From: Rhodobacteraceae bacterium IMCC1335
GTDB lineage: Bacteria; Pseudomonadota; Alphaproteobacteria; Rhodobacterales; Rhodobacteraceae
DNA: 64,000 nt
Assembly: GCA_039640495.1 (NCBI GenBank)
Contig: CP046864.1
Coordinates: forward strand, 930,001-994,000
Direction of reading: 5' to 3'
The notes beneath the pieces were generated by a model. That model was not told the origin of the DNA and made no database searches. It saw only the letters and a list, made by a program, of their open reading frames with translations. Position 1 is the stretch's first letter; every line of letters starts with the position of its first letter. Shown here piece by piece: positions 1-9,180 of the stretch. The translations under genes and the position numbers were made by a program.

Positions 1-1
1 A

Positions 2-1315
2 TCAATCGGATTTGACCAGCGCCTTGCCACCCAAGATATAGCCGGATCGCGCGCGCATGCGGCGATGTTGGCGGCACAATCCATTATAAGCGATAACGAT
101 TTTGAAGCGATTGAGGAAGGTCTGATCACCATTTTGTCAGAGATCGAGAGCGGGAAATTTGTGTTTTCAAGCAAGCTGGAAGATATTCACATGAATATCG
201 AAGCACGGTTGAAAGATCTGGTAGGGGCACCTGCCAGCCGGTTGCACACGGCGCGCTCGCGCAATGATCAAGTTGCAACTGATTTCAAACTTTGGGTGCG
301 TGACCAATTAGACGCCTGTGAGGTTGCATTAACGGCTTTGATTCACGCGCTTATCGCGCAAGCAGAACAGGGTGCGGATTGGGTAATGCCAGGGTTTACG
401 CATCTGCAAACCGCGCAGCCAGTGACCTGGGGGCATCATATGATGGCCTATGTCGAAATGTTCGGGCGCGATTTAAGCCGCGTGCGCGATGCCCGCACGC
501 GTATGTCTGAATGTCCCTTAGGGGCTGCTGCCTTGGCCGGAACGTCGTTTCCGATCGATCGCAACAGCACCGCCGCAGCGCTGGGCTTTGATCGCCCGGC
601 TGCCAATTCGTTGGATGCGGTCAGCGATCGTGACTTTGCGTTGGAATTCTTAGGCTTGGCAAGCATCTGCGCGATGCATCTCAGCCGTTTCGCCGAAGAG
701 CTTGTAATCTGGTCCTCCGCGCAATTTCGTTTTGTCAGCTTGTCGGATCGGTTCTCAACCGGATCGTCTATCATGCCGCAGAAGAAAAATCCCGATGCGG
801 CTGAATTGATCCGCGCAAAAATCGGGCGTATTTTTGGTGCCAATGTTGCCTTAATGATGGTGATGAAGGGCCTGCCTTTGGCCTATTCCAAAGATATGCA
901 AGAAGACAAAGAGCAAGTGTTTGACGCCGCCGATAACCTGATGCTGGCCTTGGCCGCGATGCAGGGTATGGTGGCCGATATGCAGGCCAATAAAGCTGCC
1001 CTTTACGCGGCCGCAGGGGCCGGGTTTTCAACCGCCACCGATCTGGCAGATTGGCTGGTGCGCAGTTTAAACATGCCGTTTCGCGATGCCCATCATGTCA
1101 CGGGCAGTTTGGTGGCGCTGGCCGAGGCCGAAAAATGCGAGCTACAAGATTTAAGCCTGACGCAGATGCACTCTGTGGATCCCGCGATCACCAAAGAGGT
1201 TTATGATGTCTTGGGCGTAGAGAATTCGGTAGCCTCGCGCATCTCTTACGGCGGCACTGCGCCCGCGCAGGTGCGCGCGCAGATCCTGCGGTGGAAACAG
1301 GAGCTGGAAGCATGA
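2..1315 (+). CDS. argH: Argininosuccinate lyase (5' end outside window)
   Basis: Cleaves argininosuccinate to arginine and fumarate, the last step of arginine synthesis, in the cytosol. The frame is open from base 2, and the residues before the first internal ATG (base 65) read [16 protein letters not shown], the usual ArgH N-terminus. The gene is therefore cut by the window edge, probably lacking only some 15-25 residues. The fumarase/aspartase superfamily signature [12 protein letters not shown] lies at about 760-796, and [12 protein letters not shown], the other conserved loop, at about 247-285. The stop overlaps the ATG of the small lipoprotein gene (ATGA), so the two are probably translationally coupled. 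The identification is secure; only the true start is unseen. Confidence 0.96.
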   Translation, partial: SIGFDQRLATQDIAGSRAHAAMLAAQSIISDNDFEAIEEGLITILSEIESGKFVFSSKLEDIHMNIEARLKDLVGAPASRLHTARSRNDQVATDFKLWVRDQLDACEVALTALIHALIAQAEQGADWVMPGFTHLQTAQPVTWGHHMMAYVEMFGRDLSRVRDARTRMSECPLGAAALAGTSFPIDRNSTAAALGFDRPAANSLDAVSDRDFALEFLGLASICAMHLSRFAEELVIWSSAQFRFVSLSDRFSTGSSIMPQKKNPDAAELIRAKIGRIFGANVALMMVMKGLPLAYSKDMQEDKEQVFDAADNLMLALAAMQGMVADMQANKAALYAAAGAGFSTATDLADWLVRSLNMPFRDAHHVTGSLVALAEAEKCELQDLSLTQMHSVDPAITKEVYDVLGVENSVASRISYGGTAPAQVRAQILRWKQELEA

Positions 1316-1416
1316 AATTGGTTTGGATCGCGCTTTCTGTGATGTATATGGTTGGATTGCCCGGATGCGGCGTTGATGGCCCGCCCATGCCTCCAAAAAC
1401 GGAAGACGTAAAATAA
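1312..1416 (+). CDS. Tiny LptM-like lipoprotein (34 aa)
   Basis: A 34-codon gene overlapping the argH stop by 4 nt (ATGA) and ending directly before the ATG at 1417. The protein has a short N-terminus with one Lys, a hydrophobic stretch, a lipobox ending GLPGC (Cys19), and a tail [16 protein letters not shown]. The Cys-Gly-x-x-Gly-Pro-x-x-x-Pro pattern right after the lipidated Cys resembles the LptM/YifL family of mini-lipoproteins. In enterobacteria these sit beside dapF/lysA and help mature the LPS translocon LptD/LptE. The argH/lysA context fits. Export, lipidation and an LPS role are inferred from the motif and neighbourhood only. Confidence 0.75.
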   Translation: MKLVWIALSVMYMVGLPGCGVDGPPMPPKTEDVK

Positions 1417-1743
1417 ATGCGGCAAATCTCTTGGGTGTTTTTGGGCTTGGCGGTTTGGGGTGCTGTGCATCCGATGTATTATTTCACCTCTTGGATGGCC
1501 CAAAATGAGGGCGGTCTTGGCGCTTTGATATCAGCTTTTTTCTTAACCCAGACCAGCGCGGGCTTGGCGTGGGATTTGATCGTTGCTGCCATCGCTTTGG
1601 TGGTTTGGATCGTGTTTGAGGCCTTTCAAAGGCGTAACTTTTCAGGGCTTATCAGCATTCCCCTTATCGTATGTATCGGGCTGGGATGCGGATTGCCGTT
1701 TTATTTTTTTATGCGGCTACGCATGCAAAAGGACATCGAATGA
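1417..1743 (+). CDS. DUF2834 family small membrane protein
   Basis: A 108-residue protein with three hydrophobic segments, roughly residues 5-24, 47-68 and 76-98. A polar loop between the first two contains FTSWMAQNEGG, and the second opens with the SAGLAWDLIVAAIAL stretch typical of DUF2834. The family has no assigned biochemical function and is assumed to sit in the inner membrane. The start follows the lipoprotein stop without any gap (TAAATG), and the stop overlaps the next start (ATGA), so it lies inside a tightly packed run of four genes starting with argH. The family call comes from pattern recognition and is moderately firm. Confidence 0.7.
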   Translation: MRQISWVFLGLAVWGAVHPMYYFTSWMAQNEGGLGALISAFFLTQTSAGLAWDLIVAAIALVVWIVFEAFQRRNFSGLISIPLIVCIGLGCGLPFYFFMRLRMQKDIE

Positions 1744-2912
1744 CACAATTAAAATTTGCCGATAGTATTTCTCGGCTTGGAACAGAATCGGCCTTTGTGG
1801 TTCTGGCGCGCGCGCAAAAACTGGCGGCAGAGGGACGGGATATTATCAACCTGGGAATTGGCCAGCCAGATTTTCGCACCCCGCAACATATTGTCGATGC
1901 GGGGATAAAAGCATTGCAGGACGGCCATCATGGCTACACGCCGGCCAATGGCTTGCCGCAATTGCGGGCGGCGGTGGCAGAGGATTTGGAGCAGCGTCAC
2001 GGGGCTGCGGTTCATCCCGATAATGTGATTATCGTGCCCGGTGGAAAACCCACGATGTTTTTTGCGGTTTTGATGTTTGGTCAGGCAGGGGCTGAAATTA
2101 TTTATCCTAACCCGGGCTTTCCCATCTATGAATCGGTTATTCGCTACAGTGGCGCCACGCCGGTTCCGATGGCTTTGTTGGAAGAAAACGGCTTTGCTTT
2201 TGATGCAGAAACGGTCTTGTCTCAAATCACCGATAAAACCCGTCTGATCATCATAAACAGCCCCGCCAACCCAACCGGTGGGGTCACACCAAAGGCAGAG
2301 ATTGATAAATTGGTTGCGGGGCTTGCCGTACATCCCCATGTCGCCATTCTCTCTGATGAGATCTATAGCCAAATGCTCTATGATGGCCGCGAGCATGTGA
2401 GTTTATTGACCTATCCGGAAATTCGGGACCGTCTGATCGTTTTGGACGGCTGGTCAAAAACCTATGCAATGACTGGTTGGCGCATGGGCTATGCGGTTTG
2501 GCCAGATGCGATGGTTGAGCCGGTGACGCGGTTGTGCATCAATGATCACTCATGCGTGAATGCCGCCGCGCAATTTGCAGGGCTCGCCGCGCTGACCGGA
2601 CCCAAAGATCCGGTTTGTGACATGGTTGCACAATTTGATGCGCGTCGAAAAATTATCGTTGAGGCGTTAAATGATTTGCCGGGGGTAAGCTGCGCGGATG
2701 CTGCCGGGGCATTTTACGCATTTCCCAATATCAGCGGCACCGGATTAAACGCCAAGCAAACCCAAGATTTGTTTTTAGACAAAGCGGGCGTGGCCACGGT
2801 TGCCGGCACCAGCTTCGGCCAGTTTGGCGAAGGCTATGTACGGTTTTCCTATGCCAATAGCAGCGAGAATATTCTGCGTGCGATTGATCGCATTCGCCCA
2901 CTATTGTCTTAA
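1740..2912 (+). CDS. Class I/II PLP-dependent aminotransferase
   Basis: A 390-residue fold-type I aminotransferase of the AspC-like branch. GIGQPDF near the N-terminus, the NSPANPTGG substrate-binding loop and SWSKTYAMTGWRMGY, where Lys240 should form the Schiff base with PLP, are all present. The final RFSYANS contributes the carboxylate-binding Arg. I start it at the ATG at 1740, which overlaps the preceding stop as ATGA, rather than at the upstream in-frame ATG at 1671 inside DUF2834. The amino-acid substrate cannot be read from the sequence; its place between argH and lysA suggests amino-acid metabolism. Its stop shares the palindrome TTAA with the convergent lysE-type gene. Confidence 0.9.
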   Translation: MTQLKFADSISRLGTESAFVVLARAQKLAAEGRDIINLGIGQPDFRTPQHIVDAGIKALQDGHHGYTPANGLPQLRAAVAEDLEQRHGAAVHPDNVIIVPGGKPTMFFAVLMFGQAGAEIIYPNPGFPIYESVIRYSGATPVPMALLEENGFAFDAETVLSQITDKTRLIIINSPANPTGGVTPKAEIDKLVAGLAVHPHVAILSDEIYSQMLYDGREHVSLLTYPEIRDRLIVLDGWSKTYAMTGWRMGYAVWPDAMVEPVTRLCINDHSCVNAAAQFAGLAALTGPKDPVCDMVAQFDARRKIIVEALNDLPGVSCADAAGAFYAFPNISGTGLNAKQTQDLFLDKAGVATVAGTSFGQFGEGYVRFSYANSSENILRAIDRIRPLLS

Positions 2913-3499
2913 AGCGCGGCGGAAACTCCAAGCAGCACAACGGTCATCATTGCGGCTGCCATCGCATAATTTATCCGCTTTTGCGTTGTCTCGGCGAGGT
3001 CGAGGCGATGTAATGCGCTGCCCGCATAAAGCCATATCAAATGGATTGGAAACCAGACCGCATTGCCGATAAGCAGTTTCAATAGGGTTTCCAGCAGCAG
3101 GTTGTCGGGCAGAAACGCAAAACCCGAATAGAGCGCCGAGTTCACTGCATAGGCTTTTGGGTTGATAATTTGTAAGAATATTCCGTCTTTTATCCCGGGG
3201 CGTCGGCGCGCATCTATAAAAGCCAGTTTTGATCCAGCCAGCGCGATCCGACCCGCCAAATAGACCAAATAGGCCAGCGAGGCCGCCATCAGCAGGCCCC
3301 GCACCACAGGAACGCTGAACACGATTGCCGCGAGACCGCTGATCACGGCCAAGCCCACCAAATTTGTGCCGATAAAAAGCCCTATCACATAGCGCATGCC
3401 GGGTTGAAACCCATAGGCGGCACCCACGCCCGCCGTGGACAACACACCGGGTCCTGGCGTTATGATCAGTAAAAAAACGGCAAGTGCGAAGGTCAGCAT
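2909..3499 (-). CDS. LysE/RhtB family amino-acid exporter
   Basis: A 196-residue inner-membrane protein of the LysE superfamily, which exports amino acids such as lysine, threonine or homoserine lactone. The hallmark TPGPG motif follows the first hydrophobic segment (about residues 15-19), and five to six hydrophobic segments are visible with the usual NPKAYAV motif near the middle. It is transcribed divergently from lysA across a 194-nt gap and convergently with the aminotransferase. An exporter facing the lysine biosynthesis gene suggests lysine or a related amino acid as substrate, but this is inference; the family is broad. Confidence 0.88.
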   Translation of the reverse strand: MLTFALAVFLLIITPGPGVLSTAGVGAAYGFQPGMRYVIGLFIGTNLVGLAVISGLAAIVFSVPVVRGLLMAASLAYLVYLAGRIALAGSKLAFIDARRRPGIKDGIFLQIINPKAYAVNSALYSGFAFLPDNLLLETLLKLLIGNAVWFPIHLIWLYAGSALHRLDLAETTQKRINYAMAAAMMTVVLLGVSAAL

Positions 3500-3693
3500 T
3501 GATACGTCCCGTAACGATATCCACCTAGAAGACGCAGCCTGGAGTGTTTGTCAAACAGAAGTTCCGGCCATTTTGCGAATTTATTTTTCTCGAGCAGACG
3601 CCGCCATAATCTAGAACAGGGCAAAGGCTTTTCATCCCGTGGTCGATAGGGTAATCGAGCTTTTAAAAATAGATAAAAGGCCTTTGGGTAACC

Positions 3694-4959
3694 ATGGATC
3701 ACTTTCAGTATAAGAACGGCATTCTTCATGGCGAAGGGGTTTCGCTGGCAGAGATAGCAGCGCAAGTTGGCACGCCATTTTACGCGTATTCAAGCGCCAC
3801 CTTGACCCGCCATTTTCATGCGGTTGATGCGGCGCTGCAAGGCATGGATCACCTTGTGTGTTTTGCGATGAAGGCCGCATCGAACCAGGCCATTATAAAA
3901 ACCCTTGCCGGGTTGGGCGCTGGGATGGATGTGGTGTCAGGGGGGGAATATCGCCGCGCTATTGCCGCCGGCGTTGCCCCAGAGCGGATCGTATTTTCGG
4001 GGGTAGGGAAAACCCGCGAAGAGATGGCTTTCGCGCTGCGCGGCGGTTTGCGCCAATTCAATGTGGAAAGCGAAGCCGAGCTGGAAGCCCTCAATGAGGT
4101 GGCAGTGTCTTTAGAAACGGTTGCGCCAATCACCATGCGGGTGAATCCCGATGTGGATGCGAAAACCCATGCCAAGATTGCCACCGGCAAGGCAGAAAAT
4201 AAATTTGGCATTCCGATTTCGCGCGCTTCTGAAGTCTATGCGCGCGCGGCCAGCTTACCCGGGCTCGAGGCGGTGGGCGTCGATGTGCATATCGGTAGCC
4301 AGTTGACGGAGTTGGCCCCTTTCGAATTGGCGTATCGCAAACTTGCAAGCGTGACCCAGCAATTGCGGGCCGAGGGGCATGATATTCGTCGGCTTGATCT
4401 GGGCGGTGGGCTTGGTATTGCCTATCAGGCCGATTCTGGGCCTTTGCCCAGTTTGCAGGAATATGGAGCAATGGTTCAGCGTGAATTGGGCCATTTAGGC
4501 TGTGAAATAGAAGTCGAACCTGGGCGCTTGATTGCGGGCAATGCTGGGGTTTTGGTCAGTTCAGTGATCTATGTGAAATCCGGTGAAGACCGCGAATTTC
4601 TGATTTTAGACGCGGCGATGAACGATCTTATCCGCCCCGCGATGTATGAGGCGCATCATGATGTGGTGCCTGTGCAAGCGGCCAGCGCGGATCAGCCAGC
4701 AGCCACTTATGATATCGTGGGCCCCGTGTGCGAATCTGGAGATACATTTGCCAAAGGCCGGGCTTTGCCGCGCCAAAGCGCGGGCGATCTTGTGGCGTTT
4801 CGGTCGGCCGGCGCTTATGGGGCCGTCATGGCCAGCGAATATAATACCCGCCAATTGGTGCCCGAGGTGATGGTGCACGGCGATCAATTCGCGGTGATCC
4901 GAGCCCGTCCGACATTTGACGAAATGATTAATCGAGATATGATTCCCTCTTGGTTGTAG
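3694..4959 (+). CDS. lysA: Diaminopimelate decarboxylase
   Basis: Converts meso-diaminopimelate to lysine, the final lysine step, in the cytosol. The 421-residue length is normal. It shows the PLP-binding lysine in CFAMKAASN (Lys60), the HIGSQ motif, the glycine-rich phosphate loop DLGGGLGI, EPGRLI, and the catalytic-Cys region GPVCESGD contributed in trans in the dimer. The start ATG follows a GGGTAACC stretch about 190 nt from the divergent exporter gene. The downstream DUF4175 gene follows with a gap of about 30 nt or a short overlap, depending on its start. A G7 run at 3940-3946 is intact and in frame here. Confidence 0.97.
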   Translation: MDHFQYKNGILHGEGVSLAEIAAQVGTPFYAYSSATLTRHFHAVDAALQGMDHLVCFAMKAASNQAIIKTLAGLGAGMDVVSGGEYRRAIAAGVAPERIVFSGVGKTREEMAFALRGGLRQFNVESEAELEALNEVAVSLETVAPITMRVNPDVDAKTHAKIATGKAENKFGIPISRASEVYARAASLPGLEAVGVDVHIGSQLTELAPFELAYRKLASVTQQLRAEGHDIRRLDLGGGLGIAYQADSGPLPSLQEYGAMVQRELGHLGCEIEVEPGRLIAGNAGVLVSSVIYVKSGEDREFLILDAAMNDLIRPAMYEAHHDVVPVQAASADQPAATYDIVGPVCESGDTFAKGRALPRQSAGDLVAFRSAGAYGAVMASEYNTRQLVPEVMVHGDQFAVIRARPTFDEMINRDMIPSWL

Positions 4960-4988
4960 AAAAAACAGCCAAGAGTTGGAGGTTTAAT

Positions 4989-7514
4989 CTGGTCTTTTCA
5001 CGCGTTCAAAACCGGTTTTCAGCGCCGCAGCCGGCTGTCTTTAAAACGCTTATTGGGTTGATCTGTGAGCGCGGCTTAAACGCGTTTTGGCCGCTTTTTT
5101 CAGTTGGTCTGATTGGGTTTAGCTTGCTGATGTGGCAAGGGCCGGCGATTGGCCAAATCGATGTTCTTACGCTGGGGGTTGGTATTGCTGCCGCGGGGTC
5201 TTTTGCTGCGTTGCTTTGGGGGATCAAAAGGTTTCGCATGCCGCGTTGGCAAGACGCCAAGCACCGCGTGGATCGCAGCCTGGCACCGCGCCCCTTGCAA
5301 GCGCTAAGCGATGTTGCGAGCATCCGAGATGAAGATCCGGTGACGCAAGCGCTCTGGCGGCGCCACCAATACCAAATGCAAGCGCTGGCCAACCAGGCCT
5401 TATCGGTTCCCCCTGATCTCACTCTGATGAAAGCTGATCCTTTTGGCTTACGCCTCTGCGCGTTATTGGTGTTTTTGGTCAGCGTAAGCTTTGGATCCTC
5501 GTCCAATTTTGCGGCGCGTTTTGCACCGCCGCTGCCTTCAACCCTAAAAACGGTTGAGGTTCAAAGCTGGGAGGGGTGGGTGACACCGCCGCCCTATTCC
5601 GGTTTGCCCAGCCTTTATTTGCCGGATCTGTTCGGGCAAGCTGATTTAACGCTTATGAGCGCCAGTCGGGTTGATTTGCGGTTTTATGGCCCGGAAGGCA
5701 GCTACCAAATAAATCAATCGGTTTCACCCAACCCTCCGGCCACGTCTGCCGCGGATGGCGTGCAACACAGCTTCGCTGTTTTACAAGAGGGTGTGTTGGA
5801 AATTTTGGGACCATCCAACGCGGTTTGGTCTGTTACGCTGCTTCCTGATAAGCCGCCCAATCTGCAATGGAGCGGACGCTTTGAATCCGATTTTTTTGGG
5901 ATCAGTCGGTTCAGTTACGCCGCGCAGGATGATTTTGGCATCACCGCAGTACGCGCGCTTATTAAAGTGGATTTGGAGGCATTAGATCGGCGTTATGGTT
6001 TGGCGCTTGACCCAGATAGCGACGCGGCCTTGAGCTTTGATTTGCCGATGCCGCTTGATGGGCGGTATCGAGATTTCTCGATGGATGTAACCGAAGATTT
6101 TTCGAAACATATGCTCTCAAATCTACCCGTAAGCGTTTCTTTGGAAGCCAAGGATGCTTTGGGTCAAAGCGTCGTGACCCCTGCGCGCGCCATGATGCTG
6201 CCCGGCCGCAGATTTTTTGATCCCTTGGCTGCGGCCTTGATTGAACAGCGGCGCGATTTGATGTGGCATCATGAAAACGCTGGGCGGGTCGCGCGTATGC
6301 TCAAGGCAATCTTGTTTGCACCAGGATCGCAAATCCGCAACGAGGGTGATTATCTACAGCTGCGTTTCATAAGTGGTGAGCTGACAAAAGCGCTTTCGCA
6401 AGGCGCGCTGGAACAAGCGCGCGTTGACGTTGCGGAATTGCTATGGGCCTTGGCGATTGATCTTGAAGACGGGAATGTTGATGATGCGCTAGCGCGCATG
6501 CAGCAAGCGGAAGAGCGATTGTCGCAAGCGATGAAAAACGGGGCATCTGAGGCAGAAATTGCCGAATTGATGCAAGAATTACGCGAGGCAAATGAAAACT
6601 ACCTGCGCCAGTTGATGCAACAGGCCGAACGACAAAAAACCGCTCCTGAAAACGGCCCGCGTTCAACCAAGCCGCAAAATAGTGTGGATTTAACGCAAAA
6701 TGATCTTCAGGCCATGATGGATCGTATCGAGAAATTGATGCGTGAGGGGCGTATGGCCGAGGCGCAGCAAGCGCTTCAAGAGTTGCAGCAGATGATGCAA
6801 AATATGCAGATTGCAGAAGGCTCTTCGGGTGAAGGCGCTCCGCGCGAACAAGCGTTGCAAGGCTTAGAAGAGACGCTGCGGGGTCAACAAAACCTATCCG
6901 ATGAGGCGTTTCGCAATCTTCAGCAAGCACCCAGCCAATCGCCCGGTGAAGGTTTGGGCCAACAAAGCCCAGGTGAAACAGGCCCGTCTGAGGATGCAAC
7001 GCCGCCCTCTGCGCAAGACTTGGCGGATCGCCAGCGGCGCCTACGAGAGGCTCTGGGCAGGCAACGCCAAAATCTGCCGCTTGATCCAAACGGTGAAGGT
7101 AGCGAAGGGCCCACAGCGCAGGCTTTGGATGAAGCAGAAGAGGCTATGCGCCGAGCTGAACGGGCTTTGGGCGAGAATAATTTACCAGAAGCTTTGGATC
7201 AACAGGCGGATGCTTTGGACGCGCTGCGGGATGGTATTCAGCAGTTAGACCAGGCATTTGCCGAAGCCCAGCGTTTAAACGAGGCTGATCAGGGCAGCGC
7301 AGCTCAAGGGCGCGGGCGCGGCGAGGCAACCGATCCGCTGGGGCGTCAGCAGGGCCGGCATGCGGGAGATGATGCGATGTCAGAGGCGCAGGAAAGGCAG
7401 GCTATGGAGCGCCAAGCGCAACAGCTGCTTGAGGAGATCCGACGTCGTATGGGTGAGCGCGATCGCTCAAAACCCGAACGCGACTATTTAGAACGCTTGC
7501 TCGAAAAATTTTAG
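4989..7514 (+). CDS. DUF4175 (TIGR02302-type) membrane protein
   Basis: A large protein (about 840 aa) of the family found next to lysA in many Rhodobacterales; no biochemical function is established. Two hydrophobic helices near the N-terminus (FWPLFSVGLIGFSLLMW and an IAAAGSFAALLWG segment) and another near residue 155 (LCALLVFLVSVSF) suggest membrane anchoring. A periplasmic-looking middle part follows, then a long Gln/Glu/Ala-rich C-terminus (about residues 530-840) predicted as coiled coil. The start is uncertain. The frame opens at TTG 4950, inside lysA and with a poor ribosome site. CTG 4989 has a GGAGG (4978-4982) six bases upstream and gives a family-like N-terminus, so I prefer it. 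The gene converges on the next one with a 10-nt gap. Confidence 0.85.
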   Translation: MVFSRVQNRFSAPQPAVFKTLIGLICERGLNAFWPLFSVGLIGFSLLMWQGPAIGQIDVLTLGVGIAAAGSFAALLWGIKRFRMPRWQDAKHRVDRSLAPRPLQALSDVASIRDEDPVTQALWRRHQYQMQALANQALSVPPDLTLMKADPFGLRLCALLVFLVSVSFGSSSNFAARFAPPLPSTLKTVEVQSWEGWVTPPPYSGLPSLYLPDLFGQADLTLMSASRVDLRFYGPEGSYQINQSVSPNPPATSAADGVQHSFAVLQEGVLEILGPSNAVWSVTLLPDKPPNLQWSGRFESDFFGISRFSYAAQDDFGITAVRALIKVDLEALDRRYGLALDPDSDAALSFDLPMPLDGRYRDFSMDVTEDFSKHMLSNLPVSVSLEAKDALGQSVVTPARAMMLPGRRFFDPLAAALIEQRRDLMWHHENAGRVARMLKAILFAPGSQIRNEGDYLQLRFISGELTKALSQGALEQARVDVAELLWALAIDLEDGNVDDALARMQQAEERLSQAMKNGASEAEIAELMQELREANENYLRQLMQQAERQKTAPENGPRSTKPQNSVDLTQNDLQAMMDRIEKLMREGRMAEAQQALQELQQMMQNMQIAEGSSGEGAPREQALQGLEETLRGQQNLSDEAFRNLQQAPSQSPGEGLGQQSPGETGPSEDATPPSAQDLADRQRRLREALGRQRQNLPLDPNGEGSEGPTAQALDEAEEAMRRAERALGENNLPEALDQQADALDALRDGIQQLDQAFAEAQRLNEADQGSAAQGRGRGEATDPLGRQQGRHAGDDAMSEAQERQAMERQAQQLLEEIRRRMGERDRSKPERDYLERLLEKF

Positions 7515-7524
7515 GGCCAAGGGC

Positions 7525-8313
7525 TCAAAACACCTGCTTAACCTGCGCGAGAACCCACAGAACGCTTTGGTCGATCAATGGGTCTACACGCTGGCGCTGG
7601 GCATCCACCCATAACGTATAAAGATCGGCATAGGGTGTTAGGCTTGGGGCTGCGCTGCTGAGTGTTTCTGCGTAAAGGTAAAAAAGCAAAGCGGCCATCA
7701 CCGCAGCAACCCCGATTATGAAGCCCAGCCTGCCCGATCTATAAGATGGCGCATCCGCATTTTGGGCGGTGTTGGGTTTGGGCGCAGGCGCGGTTTCCTC
7801 AGCTTCAAATTGATCCGACTCGCTGGCCGCCGCGGGAGGTGGCGCTGAGGGAAAGGCGTTTGTTGGCGCCGCCGGAGTGGCCTGCAAGCTGCTTTGCGCC
7901 GTTTCGAGAGCCGCTCGGGTATCGGCCTCACGCGGGGCTTGATCTTCTGCGAATACGGAGGCCGCGCGCACTCTTGCTTCTCGATCCGCCTCCTGCCGCA
8001 ACACTTCCGCAACAGCGGGTGCGATCGGGGGGCGTTGAATCGCGGTTGGATTGTTGAAGATAGGGCTCTGTGCCTCGCGGTTGCCTGGTTCAGTCGTTTG
8101 AGACTCGCTGTTATGCTCGATCGCGCCCTTTATATAGGCAAAGTCTTGCAGGCGCTGATCACCGCGGATATTTTCAATTGGAAAAGTGGCTTGCGGGTGC
8201 GTTTGGAACCAGGTTTCACCACAGGCCGAACATTGCACCTCGCATCCCGTCTCTGGAATAGCGTCTTCGGGCACTTCATATTGGGCTTGGCAAATTGGGC
8301 AGGCCAGAAGCAT
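7525..8313 (-). CDS. MJ0042-type zinc-ribbon, single-pass membrane protein
   Basis: A 262-residue protein opening with CPICQAQYEVPEDAI and CSACGETWFQ. Cys5, Cys8, Cys28 and Cys31 form the CxxC...CxxC zinc ribbon of the MJ0042 family. A long Ala/Pro/Glu-rich linker follows (about residues 80-190), then one hydrophobic helix (GFIIGVAAVMAALLFYLYAE, about residues 196-216) and a short C-terminal tail. A cytoplasmic zinc ribbon tethered to the inner membrane is the likely arrangement. It is divergent from ftsE across 189 nt; the family often neighbours ftsEX in this group, but a functional link is not shown. No specific role is assigned. Confidence 0.8.
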   Translation of the reverse strand: MLLACPICQAQYEVPEDAIPETGCEVQCSACGETWFQTHPQATFPIENIRGDQRLQDFAYIKGAIEHNSESQTTEPGNREAQSPIFNNPTAIQRPPIAPAVAEVLRQEADREARVRAASVFAEDQAPREADTRAALETAQSSLQATPAAPTNAFPSAPPPAAASESDQFEAEETAPAPKPNTAQNADAPSYRSGRLGFIIGVAAVMAALLFYLYAETLSSAAPSLTPYADLYTLWVDAQRQRVDPLIDQSVLWVLAQVKQVF

Positions 8314-8502
8314 GGCAAGATAAACCTATCGTATTTAGATCTTTGGCGTGTATTTCTAGACCAATATGCGCCTAAAAACCCAGAGAGAAAATGGCTTTCT
8401 GCAAAAAATCATTCTGCAAAAGGCGAATGATAGATTGCAACGATGGCTGCACTGGGGCAAAACAGCGGTGCGGGGCTTTAAAAGATAGCAGCAGGATATG
8501 CT

Positions 8503-9180
8503 TTGATAGATTTGGAAAATGCAGCCTATTCCTATAGTGGAAACGAGCTTTTATCGAGGATGTCTTTCTCGATTACACCGGGCGCGTTTTATTTTCTGAC
8601 AGGGCCCTCAGGGTCTGGAAAAACCACTTTTCTGAAACTGTGCTATGGCGCTTTAACCGCGACATCGGGCATCGTGTCTTTATTTGGAACCAGTCGCGCG
8701 TCTATGTCTCGGGATGAAATTGCAATCGCACGCCGTAAAATCGGCGTCGTGCATCAAGATTGTCAGTTTTTGGATCATTTGAGTGTGATTGAAAATATAG
8801 CGTTGCCGCTGGAAGTGGCGGGGCAGGATCGCCTTTCGGATCAAATGAACCTCAAAGAGCTATTGGCTTGGGTTGGGCTGAACAAACGCGCCGAGGCTTA
8901 TCCACCCGAGCTGTCCGGCGGCGAACGCCAGCGGGCTGCTTTGGCCCGCGCGATCATTATGTCTCCGGATATTATTTTGGCGGATGAACCCACCGGGAAT
9001 ATCGATTGGGAAATGTCTGAGAGGTTATTGAAGCTCTTGGTCGAACTCAACCGCATGGGCAAAACGATCGTCGTTGCGAGCCATGATTTAAGCTTGATTC
9101 GCGCCGCAAAAACGCAGGTTCCGGTGCGCGTTTTGCGGATTAACAATCGGCAAGTGCAACTTGCGGGGGCTGATTTATGA
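8503..9180 (+). CDS. ftsE: Cell-division ABC ATPase FtsE
   Basis: ATP-binding half of the FtsEX complex, which couples the cytoplasmic division ring to periplasmic cell-wall hydrolases. The 225 residues carry Walker A GPSGSGKTT (34-42), the Q-loop, the ABC signature LSGGERQRAALARA, Walker B ILADEPTGNID and the H-loop SHD. The start is TTG, giving MIDLENAAYSY, with AGGA (8493-8496) six bases upstream; the nearby ATG at 8499 is out of frame. The stop overlaps the ftsX start as ATGA. The genes form ftsE-ftsX-plsC, with the PPOX gene overlapping behind. Confidence 0.93.
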   Translation: MIDLENAAYSYSGNELLSRMSFSITPGAFYFLTGPSGSGKTTFLKLCYGALTATSGIVSLFGTSRASMSRDEIAIARRKIGVVHQDCQFLDHLSVIENIALPLEVAGQDRLSDQMNLKELLAWVGLNKRAEAYPPELSGGERQRAALARAIIMSPDIILADEPTGNIDWEMSERLLKLLVELNRMGKTIVVASHDLSLIRAAKTQVPVRVLRINNRQVQLAGADL

